Shown piece after piece: positions 36,969 to 46,101 of a DNA stretch of 61,395 nucleotides (positions within the stretch are counted from its first letter, which is position 1; the number at the start of each line of letters is the position of its first letter). The notes below the pieces were generated by a model. That model searched no databases. It had not been told where the DNA came from and saw only the letters and a list, made by a program, of their open reading frames with translations. The stretch covers positions 1-61,395 of the forward strand of contig CACZMV010000012.1 of NCBI GenBank assembly GCA_902782305.1, given 5' to 3'. A program made the position numbers and the translations under genes. Source of the stretch: an uncultured Prevotellaceae bacterium. Lineage in GTDB: Bacteria; Bacteroidota; Bacteroidia; Bacteroidales; Bacteroidaceae.

Positions 36969-39900
36969 TTACGCATTATATTCCTGCCAAGACTTGATCT
37001 TGATGTCGTTCTCGCCCAGTGCGGTGAACGCCTCGATGAAGGCTTTGGCCAGACGAACGTTGGTCATCAATGGAATGTTGTGGTCAATGGCACCACGACG
37101 AATGCGGTAACCATTAGTCAGCTCGCGCTTCGTATGGTTCTTCGGCACGTTGATAATCAGGTCGAACGCATGGTTGGCAATCATGTCCATCACATTGTTC
37201 TCACCCTCTTCGTCAGGCCATGCTACGGGCGTAGCCTTCACGCCGTTATCGTTCAGGAAACGGGCTGTACCGCCTGTAGCGTAAATCTTATAGCCCTTCT
37301 TCACCAATTCCTGGGCAGGCTCCAGCAAGCTTACCTTGCCCTTGGCACCACCACTCGAAATCAGGATGTTCGCACCCTGCTTCGGCAGACGGTAGCCCGT
37401 GGCAATCAGCGAGTTCAGCATAGCCTCGTTCAGGTCGTCGCCCAGACAGCCTACCTCACCCGTAGAGCTCATGTCCACGCCCAATACAGGGTCAGCGTTC
37501 TGCAGACGGGCAAACGAGAACTGGCTGGCCTTCACGCCGATGCGGTCAATGTCAAACTCGCTCTTGTCTGGGCGAGAGTAGGGGGCATCGAGCATGATCT
37601 TCGTAGCCGTCTCGATGAAGTTACGCTTCAGAATCTTGCTGACGAAGGGGAATGAACGGCTGGCACGCAGGTTACACTCAATCACCTTCACCTCGCGGTT
37701 CTTGGCAAGGAACTGGATGTTGAACGGACCTGAGATGTTCAGCTCCTTGGCTATCTTATAAGCTATCTTCTTAATCTGACGAACCGTCGAGAAGTAGATG
37801 TTCTGGGCAGGGAATACCATCGTGGCGTCACCCGAGTGTACACCGGCATACTCCACGTGCTCAGAGATGGCATATTCTACCACCTCGCCCTTGTCGGCCA
37901 CAGCGTCAAACTCTATCTCCTTGGTCTCAGTCATGAACTTCGAAACCACTACGGGGAATTCCTTCGAAACCTCGGTAGCCATGCTGAGGAAGCGGTGCAG
38001 CTCCTCGTCGTCATAACATACGTTCATGGCAGCACCCGACAGCACGTACGAAGGACGAACCAGTACGGGATAGCCCACCTCGTCCACAAACTGCTTCACG
38101 TCGTCGAACGAAGTCAGCGCACGCCATGCAGGCTGGTCAATGCCCAGCTTGTCGAGCATGGCTGAGAACTTGTCGCGGTTCTCGGCACGGTCAATGTTCA
38201 CTGGCGATGTGCCCAGTACGGGAACACCCTGGCGATACAGCTTCATGGCCAGGTTGTTAGGAATCTGTCCACCCACTGATACGATCACGCCACGGGGCTG
38301 TTCCAGGTCTATCACGTCCAGTACGCGCTCCAACGACAACTCGTCGAAGTACAGACGGTCACACATGTCATAGTCGGTCGAAACGGTCTCAGGGTTATAG
38401 TTAATCATGATCGACTTATAGCCCAGTTTTCTGGCCGTGTTGATGGCATTCACCGAACACCAGTCGAACTCTACGCTCGAACCGATGCGATAAGCACCCG
38501 AACCCAGTACCACTACCGACTTCTCGTTCTGGTAGTAGTTGATGTCGTGCTTTGCCTTATACTGTTCACCCTCAGGATTTCCAAACGCGGGCGTGTGCGT
38601 GTATGTGAAATAGAGGTAGTTGGTCAGCTCCGGATGCTCCGATGCCACCGTCGGTATGCGCTTTACTGATGGCATGATGCCACGCTCCTTACGATAGCGG
38701 CGCACGGCCAGGTTCTCCTTCTCCATGTTGCCACCCTCGGGCTTCAGCACGAAACGGGCTATCTGGAAGTCAGAGAATCCGCAACGCTTCACCTCCAGCA
38801 GCAGTGCGTCGGGCAATTCCTCCAACTTATTATACTTCTGCAACTCATGCTTCAGGTCAACGATGTGCTTCAGTCGCTCCAGGAACCACACGTCAATCTT
38901 GGTCAGCTCCTCAATGCGCTCTACGCTGTAACCCTCCTCCAGCGCCTGTGCAATGGCAAAGATACGCAGGTCGGTGGGGTTAGCCAGCTCCTCGTCCAGA
39001 TTCTCAAACTTGGTATGGTCGTTGCCCACGAAACCGTGCATGCCCTGACCAATCATGCGCAGACCCTTCTGGATCATCTCCTCGAAGCTACGGCCGATGC
39101 TCATGATTTCGCCTACCGACTTCATCGACGAACCAATCAGACGGCTCACGCCTGCAAACTTCGTCAAGTCCCAGCGAGGAATCTTACAGATCATATAGTC
39201 AAGACTTGGAGCCACATAGGCACTCGATGTCGTACCCATCTCACCAATCTGGTCGAGCGTGTAGCCCAGTGCAATCTTCGCAGCCACGAAGGCCAGAGGA
39301 TAACCCGTAGCCTTTGATGCCAATGCCGACGAACGACTCAGTCGGGCGTTGATTTCGATGATACGGTAGTCGTTGGTCTGTGCGTTGAAGGCAAACTGGA
39401 TGTTACACTCACCCACAATGTTCAAGTGACGCACGCACTTGATGGTGATTTCCTGCAACATCTTCACCTGCTCAGGAGTCAATGAACAAGTGGGAGCCAC
39501 CACGATCGATTCACCCGTGTGGATACCCAGCGGGTCGAAGTTCTCCATCGAAGCCACCGTGAAGCAGTGGTCGTTAGCATCGCGGATGCACTCAAACTCA
39601 ATCTCCTTCCATCCCTTCAGGCTCTCTTCCACCAGAATCTGGGGAGCAAATGTAAAGGCACTCTCAGCCAATTCCTTGAAAGCCTTCTCGTCAGGACAGA
39701 TACCACTGCCCAGTCCGCCCAGTGCATAGGCCGAACGAATCATGATGGGGAAGCCAATCTCGTGGGCAGCCTTCAGCGCATCGTCCATGTTCTCCACAGC
39801 GTGGCTTACGGGAGTCTTCAGGCTAATCTCATCCAACTTCTTCACAAACAGGTCGCGGTCCTCTGTATTCATAATGGCCTCTACCGAAGTGCCCAGCACC

Positions 39901-40235
39901 TCTACGCCATACTCCTTCAGCACGCCTGTCTGATACAGTTCAGTACCGCAGTTCAGCGCGGTCTGTCCGCCAAAAGCCAGCAGAATGCCGTCGGGGCGCT
40001 CCTTCTTGATGATTTCCGTCACGAAGTGGGTGGTTACAGGCTGGAAGTACACCTTGTCGGCAATACCTTCAGACGTCTGAATGGTCGCAATGTTGGGGTT
40101 TACTAACACCGAGGAGATACCCTCCTCGCGCAATGCTTTCAGCGCCTGCGAGCCCGAGTAGTCAAACTCGCCTGCCTGTCCGATTTTCAGGGCACCCGAT
40201 CCGAGTACGAGCACCTTCTTGAGTTTCTTGTTCAT
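36969..40235 (-). CDS. carB: Carbamoyl-phosphate synthase large subunit
   Basis: 1088 residues from ATG 40235 (MNKKLKKVLVLGSGALKIGQAGEFDYSG); an upstream in-frame ATG at 40325 lies in the previous terminator. Makes carbamoyl phosphate from bicarbonate, ATP and ammonia for pyrimidine and arginine synthesis. Two ATP-grasp halves are visible (GSGALKIGQ and GSGAYRIGSSVEFDW), with the C-terminal MGS-like allosteric domain from about 950. carA is not adjacent on either side, unlike the common carAB arrangement. Promoter and terminator lie directly upstream. Confidence 0.97.
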   Translation of the reverse strand: MNKKLKKVLVLGSGALKIGQAGEFDYSGSQALKALREEGISSVLVNPNIATIQTSEGIADKVYFQPVTTHFVTEIIKKERPDGILLAFGGQTALNCGTELYQTGVLKEYGVEVLGTSVEAIMNTEDRDLFVKKLDEISLKTPVSHAVENMDDALKAAHEIGFPIMIRSAYALGGLGSGICPDEKAFKELAESAFTFAPQILVEESLKGWKEIEFECIRDANDHCFTVASMENFDPLGIHTGESIVVAPTCSLTPEQVKMLQEITIKCVRHLNIVGECNIQFAFNAQTNDYRIIEINARLSRSSALASKATGYPLAFVAAKIALGYTLDQIGEMGTTSSAYVAPSLDYMICKIPRWDLTKFAGVSRLIGSSMKSVGEIMSIGRSFEEMIQKGLRMIGQGMHGFVGNDHTKFENLDEELANPTDLRIFAIAQALEEGYSVERIEELTKIDVWFLERLKHIVDLKHELQKYNKLEELPDALLLEVKRCGFSDFQIARFVLKPEGGNMEKENLAVRRYRKERGIMPSVKRIPTVASEHPELTNYLYFTYTHTPAFGNPEGEQYKAKHDINYYQNEKSVVVLGSGAYRIGSSVEFDWCSVNAINTARKLGYKSIMINYNPETVSTDYDMCDRLYFDELSLERVLDVIDLEQPRGVIVSVGGQIPNNLAMKLYRQGVPVLGTSPVNIDRAENRDKFSAMLDKLGIDQPAWRALTSFDDVKQFVDEVGYPVLVRPSYVLSGAAMNVCYDDEELHRFLSMATEVSKEFPVVVSKFMTETKEIEFDAVADKGEVVEYAISEHVEYAGVHSGDATMVFPAQNIYFSTVRQIKKIAYKIAKELNISGPFNIQFLAKNREVKVIECNLRASRSFPFVSKILKRNFIETATKIMLDAPYSRPDKSEFDIDRIGVKASQFSFARLQNADPVLGVDMSSTGEVGCLGDDLNEAMLNSLIATGYRLPKQGANILISSGGAKGKVSLLEPAQELVKKGYKIYATGGTARFLNDNGVKATPVAWPDEEGENNVMDMIANHAFDLIINVPKNHTKRELTNGYRIRRGAIDHNIPLMTNVRLAKAFIEAFTALGENDIKIKSWQEYNA

Positions 40236-40270
40236 ATAATCTGTTGTAAATTTGGTTGCATACTGACCTG

Positions 40271-40302
40271 CAAAGGTATGAAGAAAAAAGGAGATACCCA
40301 AG
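40271..40302 (-). promoter_or_regulatory. Promoter of carB
   Basis: Minus strand: CTTG (40302-40299), 20 nt, TACCTTTG (40278-40271), 35 nt before the ATG. The -33 box overlaps the terminator stem of the upstream gene. Confidence 0.65.
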
Positions 40303-40311
40303 CATCTCCTA
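40284..40311 (-). terminator. Terminator after the 40352-40927 gene
   Basis: Read leftward: AGGAGAT, loop GCTTGGGT, ATCTCCT, then TTTTTT. It is 40 nt beyond the stop codon of the ftsZ operon. Confidence 0.85.
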
Positions 40312-40351
40312 TTTAAAAAATGCAAACGTGCATCATTCCTGCATTTTTATA

Positions 40352-40927
40352 TTATATCACCAACTCTCTGGGCAGGGTAATCACCTTCAGGCGTTCATAC
40401 CAAATACGGTTGGACCCCTCAAAGCGCTTCTGCGTATGTCCACTGATAATATAGTAGCTTGCGGTGTATTCATCCATCATGTCCAAGAATACCTTCTTGA
40501 TGCGCGAGCATTTCTCATTGATGGCATTGTCCAGCGGATTCACTAGGTGGTCCACGCCTTCTATGATTTTTTCTTTGTCCATCAGCTTTGCTGTTGCCAT
40601 GTAGTATCTTGTCAGTTCCTCACGATAATTCCCCAGCCTCTTGAATTCTATACCCTCAGGATGAGCCAGAAACAACAGATACACCGCCTTATGTACGGGC
40701 TGCAACTCCACCTCTTTATTATTATAGTCCACCAAGAAGAATCGGTAGTCCTTCGTTATTTGCAATCTGCTCAGCTTAGCCCTAGCCGCTTCGATGCGCA
40801 GTTCTTCCAGCAGAGGTGCACCAATAGCCCTCAATAGCAAGTCTTTTCTACCTGCCATTTTCAGCTGTTCAGTCAGTTTTCTGATCTGCTCAGCTATCTC
40901 TTCCGGGCTATGCTGCTTCACATCCAT
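40352..40927 (-). CDS. Uncharacterised protein, paralogue of 43451-43981, possible winged-helix domain
   Basis: 191 residues, soluble. The central block DYRFFLVDYNNKEVELQPVHKAVYLLFLAHPEGIEFKRL and the later NPLDNAINEKCSRIKKVFLD align with NYRIFLGDEQKEIHMQPLVKSVYILFLKHPEGIIFKDL and NPLLNSINEKCARIRGAFVG in 43451-43981. The order 'vYlLFLaHPEGi..., regular helix, then a helix with basic residues' recalls OmpR-type winged helices, but this is inference. Its ATG overlaps the ftsZ stop by 1 nt (TAATG), so it is translated with ftsZ. No function known to me. Confidence 0.8.
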   Translation of the reverse strand: MDVKQHSPEEIAEQIRKLTEQLKMAGRKDLLLRAIGAPLLEELRIEAARAKLSRLQITKDYRFFLVDYNNKEVELQPVHKAVYLLFLAHPEGIEFKRLGNYREELTRYYMATAKLMDKEKIIEGVDHLVNPLDNAINEKCSRIKKVFLDMMDEYTASYYIISGHTQKRFEGSNRIWYERLKVITLPRELVI

Positions 40928-42183
40928 TATTCAGCTACATTCTTCGCCAACTTGCCCAGCCAAATCTTCCATTTCTCAATAATGGTCTGCTCTTTGGACT
41001 CTTCCACCACTACAGGCTCAGGTTTAGGCGCAGGTTCTGGCTCAGGTGCCTTCTCCACCTCGAAACTCAGTTCCTGCTCTTTCGCCAAAACCTCCTTCAT
41101 CGTGGATGGCTCCTTCTTCGCAGGCTTATACAACCTTGGTATCAAGTCCTCGTAGAAGTCGTCCTCGTTGCTGTGAGCATCTTTCTGCACCTCACTACGC
41201 AGGTCGTCCTCCAGACCCGTTGCCAGTATTGTCACCTTCGCATCCTCGCCCAGCGAGTCATCTGTTGCCGTACCCCATATCACATCGATATTCGGGTCCA
41301 ACTGCTCAAAGAACTCGTCTATCTCCTGCAGTTCACGCACAAAGATAGAATGCTCATCGCTGGAATAGATGTTAAACAGTATGCGCTTCGCCTTGCCGAT
41401 ATCGTTGCCATAGAGTAGGGGCGAGTCCAGTGCGTTTAGGATGGCCTTTTCCACACGATGATCACCACTCGCTCTGCCCATCGCCATGATGGCACCGCCA
41501 CCGTCCTTCATCGTCGTCTCCACGTCTTTGAAGTCACTCTTGATGCCCCCATCACTGGGTAGTGTAATCAGTTCCGAGATACCCTTCACTGCATCCATCA
41601 ATATGTTGTCAGCCCGTTTGAAAGCCTCCTTCACAGACAATTCTGAGTCCGAATAGATGTCGCACAGCCTTTCGTTGTTCACTATCAGCAGCGCGTCCAC
41701 GTTCTTGCGCATCTCGTCCACACCCTTCAGCGCCTTGATAATCTTCTTTTTCTTCTCAAAGTAGAATGGTATCGTCACCACGCCCACTGTCAGCAATCCC
41801 ATCTCCTTAGCGATGCCAGCCACCAGTGGAGCAGCACCAGTACCAGTGCCACCACCCATGCCCGCTGTCACGAACACCATCTTCGTGCCATCGCTCAGCA
41901 ACTTCCTGATATCCTCAAAGCTCTCCTCGCACTCGCGTTTTCCCTGTTCAGGATTACCACCAGCGCCAAGACCAGCACCCAGCTGAATCTTGTAAGGCAC
42001 TGGAGAACGCGACAACGACTGACTGTCCGTATTCATCACCGCATACGTCACACCACCCACCTTGTCCAGATACATGTTGCGCACGGCGTTACATCCGCCA
42101 CCACCAACACCCACCACTTTGATGATGCCCTGCATCTGGTCCTTGATCTCTCTGTCAAAAAAAGGAAGTATATCTTCTGCCAT
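40927..42183 (-). CDS. ftsZ: Cell division protein FtsZ
   Basis: 418 residues. Tubulin-like GTPase forming the Z ring. GTPase core intact: VGVGGGGCNAV, NTDSQSL, signature GGGTGTGAAP, T7-loop region following. Residues ~315-395 are a variable linker, then a C-terminal tail KIWLGKLAKNVAE, which lacks the obvious D-x-P-x-F/Y-R-like peptide that binds FtsA in many bacteria. ftsA, ftsQ and mur genes are absent nearby, so this is not the dcw cluster. Strong promoter at 42210-42241. It could be the only FtsZ moved away, or a second one. Confidence 0.93.
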   Translation of the reverse strand: MAEDILPFFDREIKDQMQGIIKVVGVGGGGCNAVRNMYLDKVGGVTYAVMNTDSQSLSRSPVPYKIQLGAGLGAGGNPEQGKRECEESFEDIRKLLSDGTKMVFVTAGMGGGTGTGAAPLVAGIAKEMGLLTVGVVTIPFYFEKKKKIIKALKGVDEMRKNVDALLIVNNERLCDIYSDSELSVKEAFKRADNILMDAVKGISELITLPSDGGIKSDFKDVETTMKDGGGAIMAMGRASGDHRVEKAILNALDSPLLYGNDIGKAKRILFNIYSSDEHSIFVRELQEIDEFFEQLDPNIDVIWGTATDDSLGEDAKVTILATGLEDDLRSEVQKDAHSNEDDFYEDLIPRLYKPAKKEPSTMKEVLAKEQELSFEVEKAPEPEPAPKPEPVVVEESKEQTIIEKWKIWLGKLAKNVAE

Positions 42184-42209
42184 CTTCTATGTTGTTTTTG
42201 TTCCGTTTG

Positions 42210-42241
42210 CAAAGTTAGCAAACAAATCCCATTCTTACAAA
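42210..42241 (-). promoter_or_regulatory. Promoter of ftsZ
   Basis: Minus strand: perfect TTTG (42241-42238), 20 nt, TAACTTTG (42217-42210), 26 nt before the ATG. The -33 box overlaps the last codons of the upstream gene. Confidence 0.8.
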
Positions 42242-42687
42242 TCTTCGCAAGGCTTGCGAAAATTAGTATTCGTAGTGTCATTCTTTCTGAATATGTCAAG
42301 TGAGCCCCATTTGTATTTACAGTCTCTACATACAAATTGCTTGGAGTCTTCTGTAACGACACATCCACCATGAACAACCCTTTTCTCTTCTATTTCTTCC
42401 TTCGACATTTGAGGACTATATCCATACGCAATCCTTACTATGTTTGTTCCATCACACGCAGGACAGAAGTCTCCACCTCTGGTGTCATGCCTTAAACCCT
42501 TGCGTTCAAGTTTCAATTGTTCACTTAATCGCCTTATATATTCACGTTCATAATTTTCATGCGCTTCTTTCTCCTCTTTATCTTTTTTTATTATTGTGTG
42601 TTGGCTATAAATCACGAATCCTTCAGCGATGATAATCAATACCAACGCTATCATCACAATGATATATACTTTCTTTTTCATATTCAT
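42235..42687 (-). CDS. Membrane-anchored zinc-ribbon protein of unknown function
   Basis: 150 residues. One N-terminal membrane helix (about 7-26), a charged coiled-coil-like stretch (30-70), then paired cysteines CPACDGTN and CRDCKYKWG, about 45 residues apart, forming a likely zinc ribbon. A Met two codons in is an equally good start. Topology would place the ribbon in the cytoplasm if the N-terminal Lys cluster is retained inside; the opposite is possible. Preceded by a -7-like TAAATTTG at 42703-42696. Function unknown. Confidence 0.72.
   Translation of the reverse strand: MNMKKKVYIIVMIALVLIIIAEGFVIYSQHTIIKKDKEEKEAHENYEREYIRRLSEQLKLERKGLRHDTRGGDFCPACDGTNIVRIAYGYSPQMSKEEIEEKRVVHGGCVVTEDSKQFVCRDCKYKWGSLDIFRKNDTTNTNFRKPCEDL
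42244..42260. promoter_or_regulatory. Palindrome upstream of the ftsZ promoter
   Basis: TTCGCAAG, G, CTTGCGAA: 8-bp arms, centre 11 nt from the -33 box. Its core CGCAAGGCTTGCGAAAAT recurs as CACAAGGCTTGTGAAAAT at 43427. It lies in the last codons of the upstream gene. Confidence 0.5.
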
Positions 42688-42763
42688 ATTTTTGGCAAAT
42701 TTACAAAAATATTCTCAATCATACCATTTTGTCAATCTTTACTTTTTCCATAGTTGTATTTTT

Positions 42764-43363
42764 TTATTGTTGTTCTGCAGTTACCTTACACTTTTCAATC
42801 TCTATCAAAACATCACGCCGAATATTATAGAAGTCATTAAGTACACTAACCAAATAATCTTTTAAACCTGGAATCTGACGGACAAACAACATGTTCTTTT
42901 TCGAATGCACACCAAATTCCTCTGCCTCTAGGTTAATGGTATATAACACCGTACAACTGGCCTTCGCATTGATTTGGTTAATCGTCTTCTGCATTGCAGA
43001 AAACTCTTCTACATCACAATACGTTGACATATGGTGCCACCATAAATCATAGATATTGATAAAATAGCACTCGTTGTCAGCTTCTATCATGAATCGTTCA
43101 CCCTGATAGGTGAAGAAAATCCTGATATCATTCTCTCCTTCCGTTCCTTCCTCATACTCACACCCCATTTTCCTCAATGTTTCCAATACAAGATCTCTAG
43201 TCTCGTGTACAATCGTGTCCATGTCTGCATTTGTTTCAACATCTACAGGTACATCTACCGACATATTCATTTTCACACTCGCCTCTTGGTCATTCTTGTA
43301 CATCTTATAAAACATGTACACCCCAAGAAATGTTGCCATTACAATAAATCCTTCCATATTCAC
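42764..43363 (-). CDS. Uncharacterised protein, N-terminal membrane helix, YbjN-like fold suspected
   Basis: 199 residues. A short N-terminal hydrophobic helix (about 5-20) is followed by a soluble domain: ETLRKMGCEYEEGTEGENDIRIFFTYQGERFMIEADNE resembles YbjN/type-III-chaperone-like alpha-beta folds, but the match is weak. C-terminal third is helical (FLVRQIPG..., LVSVLNDFYNIRRDVLIEIEKC). Good promoter directly upstream, so expressed on its own. No neighbour explains it. Confidence 0.7.
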   Translation of the reverse strand: MNMEGFIVMATFLGVYMFYKMYKNDQEASVKMNMSVDVPVDVETNADMDTIVHETRDLVLETLRKMGCEYEEGTEGENDIRIFFTYQGERFMIEADNECYFINIYDLWWHHMSTYCDVEEFSAMQKTINQINAKASCTVLYTINLEAEEFGVHSKKNMLFVRQIPGLKDYLVSVLNDFYNIRRDVLIEIEKCKVTAEQQ

Positions 43364-43383
43364 TACACAATTAAGTTTGATTG

Positions 43384-43415
43384 CAAAGTTAGAAGATTCT
43401 AACTATGTTTCCAAA
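43384..43415 (-). promoter_or_regulatory. Promoter of the 42764-43363 gene
   Basis: Minus strand: perfect TTTG (43415-43412), 20 nt, TAACTTTG (43391-43384), 20 nt before the ATG. Confidence 0.8.
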
Positions 43416-43426
43416 CGATTTTGCCC

Positions 43427-43439
43427 CACAAGGCTTGTG
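43427..43439. promoter_or_regulatory. Palindrome sharing its core with 42244-42260
   Basis: CACAAG, G, CTTGTG, centre 18 nt upstream of the -33 box at 43412-43415. Relative to the ftsZ copy both arms change in a compensating way (A/T for G/C). Confidence 0.5.
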
Positions 43440-43450
43440 AAAATGTGATT

Positions 43451-43981
43451 TTATTCCCAGACCACTAAATCGCGGGGTAGGGCTATCTTCTTAGCTTCGC
43501 CTCGTAATCCATCTATATAATAATGTCTGGCCATGTGGTCATCAAATTGACCTACAAATGCACCACGAATTCTGGCGCACTTCTCGTTGATGGAGTTGAG
43601 TAGGGGATTGGTTACATCCTTGATGCTCTGTATGGCTCTTTCTGTCAGTCCCCATGGTCTGATATCTGAGTAGATTTTCATCAACTCTTGCCTATAAGCA
43701 GGTAAATCTTTGAATATGATTCCTTCTGGATGCTTTAAGAAGAGTATATACACAGACTTTACCAGTGGCTGCATGTGTATCTCTTTCTGCTCATCACCGA
43801 GGAATATCCTGTAGTTTCTGCTGATAGTCAATCTGAGCAGTGGCTGTTCTGTATGAAAGAGAGAAGATATCTCTTTCTCACTTATACCATACTCCTTGAG
43901 CTTCTGGAGTCTTTCTTTCACTTCTTCTACGAGAACGTTATAGAGATCCTGGTTTTCGTTGTTGATGCTTGTGTTTGCCAT
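43451..43981 (-). CDS. Uncharacterised protein, paralogue of 40352-40927
   Basis: 176 residues, soluble. Shares with 40352-40927 the blocks NYRIFL, MQPLVKSVYILFLKHPEGI, NPLLNSINEKCARI and a C-terminal ALPRDLV/TLPRELV. Identity is moderate, so the duplication is old. Begins after the helicase gene with a 59-nt gap and may be transcribed with it. The helix-rich middle suggests a winged-helix-like fold (inference). Function unknown. Confidence 0.8.
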   Translation of the reverse strand: MANTSINNENQDLYNVLVEEVKERLQKLKEYGISEKEISSLFHTEQPLLRLTISRNYRIFLGDEQKEIHMQPLVKSVYILFLKHPEGIIFKDLPAYRQELMKIYSDIRPWGLTERAIQSIKDVTNPLLNSINEKCARIRGAFVGQFDDHMARHYYIDGLRGEAKKIALPRDLVVWE

Positions 43982-44040
43982 AGTAGTTAAGTTTTTTGGT
44001 TGTTATCCTTGTTGAAACAATCTCTTAGTTGGTGCTTGGC

Positions 44041-46101
44041 TCATTCGAACACCTGCTTCCTAATGAGTCGAAGCAGGTATTCTACTGCCTTTGGGGCCTT
44101 TTCTCGTGCAGCCGTCAGCTTCTGCAAAAACTCTTCCTCTGTGATGTCTGAGTTGAAGTCATCCACCAACTCACGAGGCTCGTCAGAAGTCTTTGCAAGC
44201 ACCAACCCCTCCCGCTTCATCAGATATCGAAGCGAAAGAATACCCTTGTTGTATTTTGGCCTTGCTTTGATCAGCTGCTGCATCAGGTTCAGACCAGGGT
44301 CTCCGATATGGAGCTCATTGAGCATAGCAATCATATAGAGTACCTTGGTATCAGGAGTTGACATGTCAAACACATCACCCATCAGCACGTTCACAGCATC
44401 AGCCTCTTCATAGCGTTCGAGCTTAGCCAGACAGCGTGACTTTACATATAGCGCTTCCTGACACTGATGCTGAGCTAGCACGCTATCAGCATACACCAAT
44501 GCCTGCTCATACTCACCGGCATAGAGACTCAATAAGGCAACAAGGAACTTGGGCGCCCAATGGTCTGAAGTCATCAACTCTGCAGGTACTTCTTCTATGC
44601 TTCCAAAGAGTTCATCGTCACAGATTACTGTATCGAGAAATCTCTTTGCCTGTTGCATAGCTTCTTTGATGTCACTGGCCGCTGCTTTATTCTGTACCAG
44701 CATCAGATACTGCTTTGCAGCTTCATCGTAGTCGTTGTGTGCCAAGAAATGATAGACGGCTTTGCCACTTTCAATCTCGCTGTTGATGATCTTCTCATCG
44801 TTATAACTGCTGGCATACGCCAACACTTCACGACTAGTGTGGGCATACTGAGGAATGATGGGGCGTGAAAGATACAGACCTCCCAGCGAACGCACACGAC
44901 TCAGTGCCACATAGAGTTGGCCTGCAGCGAACATGCCTCTACTCAGGTCAAGGTAGAGCTTATCGAAAGTCATACCCTGACTTTTATGCACAGTGATAGC
45001 CCATGCCAGTCGAAGCGGATACTGGGTGAAGGTACCCATGAGTTCCTTCTTCATCTTGCGCTCCTCCTTGTCGTACTCATAACTGTATGACTCCCATGAG
45101 CAGTTAGGCACCACGTAGGTTTCACCACCCTCAATAGTCACCTTTATCTCGTCTTTCGACAACTTGGTCACTTTGCCAATGGTGCCATTCACCCAACGTT
45201 TATGCTGGTCATTGCGAGTAAACATCACCTGGGCACCCACTTTCAGTTTCATGGTCTTATCCACAGGGAAACGCTTCTCCTCGAACTTTCCCGTAACAGT
45301 ACCCTCGTAGATGTACTCTTCAGCTTCAATCTCTGCAAGACGCTTCTGATTGATGTCGTCAGCTGTCCTATTGAGAGAGGCCAGCGTAATCACAGCCCCA
45401 TCCTCCTTTGTAGGCTGGCATACACGCTCGTTCAAGTGCATCAGGATCTCTGGAGTCGTCTTGTTCAGACGAACGCTCTCAAGGATTTTGAGAAAAGCCT
45501 CATCTTCCTGACGATACACCTTCTGGAACTCGATCTTCACCAATCGCATGCGCTTGATGACATCTGCCTTGTAGAAGAAACAATCATCCGCATGATAGAG
45601 GTCGTGCATCAGATCGCTTTCTGCACCTTTCTTCAACACTGGTGGCAACTGGAACATATCACCCACGAAGATCACCTGCTTACCTCCGAATGGCAGTGAA
45701 GAGCGCAGCGTCTTGCGCATTGTATAGTCGATGGCATCAATGATGTCGCAACGCACCATCGACACCTCATCTATTATAATGGTGTCCGTATGGATCAGAG
45801 TCAGGATTCTCGCCTCGTTCATCTTGCCCATAGTGCCTGGTGTGCAGACATCCATTGGCAGTCCAAAGAAAGAGTGGATGGTATCTCCACCCGCAAGAAT
45901 AGCTGCCACACCCGTAGGTGCCAGTGTGATAAACTGCTTATCCACCATCTTCTGCACATTGCGGAGGAATGTGGTTTTACCTGTTCCTGCACGTCCTGTC
46001 AGGAAGAAACTACTGTTCGTGTTGGCAATCAGGTCGTATGCCTGCAACTGCTGCTTGTTCTCTTGGTCGATCATGTTCTCCATAGTCTTAGTGTTGTTCA
46101 A
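44041..46101 (-). CDS. Pif1/RecD-like superfamily-1 helicase with TPR-like tail
   Basis: 686 residues. Walker A GRAGTGKTT, Walker B IIIDEVSM, GDMFQLPPV and the 2B/motif V-VI block TVHKSQGMTFDKLYLDL..VALSRV place it with Pif1-type 5'-3' DNA helicases. Residues ~470-680 have repeating helices (YDEAAKQYLML, YEQALVYADSVL, YEEADAVNVLM), a TPR-like extension not found in plain Pif1. Its start overlaps the preceding small gene by 14 nt, so it is the third gene of an operon driven from the 47150 promoter. Likely DNA repair or defence-related; not assignable. Confidence 0.88.
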   Translation of the reverse strand: MNNTKTMENMIDQENKQQLQAYDLIANTNSSFFLTGRAGTGKTTFLRNVQKMVDKQFITLAPTGVAAILAGGDTIHSFFGLPMDVCTPGTMGKMNEARILTLIHTDTIIIDEVSMVRCDIIDAIDYTMRKTLRSSLPFGGKQVIFVGDMFQLPPVLKKGAESDLMHDLYHADDCFFYKADVIKRMRLVKIEFQKVYRQEDEAFLKILESVRLNKTTPEILMHLNERVCQPTKEDGAVITLASLNRTADDINQKRLAEIEAEEYIYEGTVTGKFEEKRFPVDKTMKLKVGAQVMFTRNDQHKRWVNGTIGKVTKLSKDEIKVTIEGGETYVVPNCSWESYSYEYDKEERKMKKELMGTFTQYPLRLAWAITVHKSQGMTFDKLYLDLSRGMFAAGQLYVALSRVRSLGGLYLSRPIIPQYAHTSREVLAYASSYNDEKIINSEIESGKAVYHFLAHNDYDEAAKQYLMLVQNKAAASDIKEAMQQAKRFLDTVICDDELFGSIEEVPAELMTSDHWAPKFLVALLSLYAGEYEQALVYADSVLAQHQCQEALYVKSRCLAKLERYEEADAVNVLMGDVFDMSTPDTKVLYMIAMLNELHIGDPGLNLMQQLIKARPKYNKGILSLRYLMKREGLVLAKTSDEPRELVDDFNSDITEEEFLQKLTAAREKAPKAVEYLLRLIRKQVFE

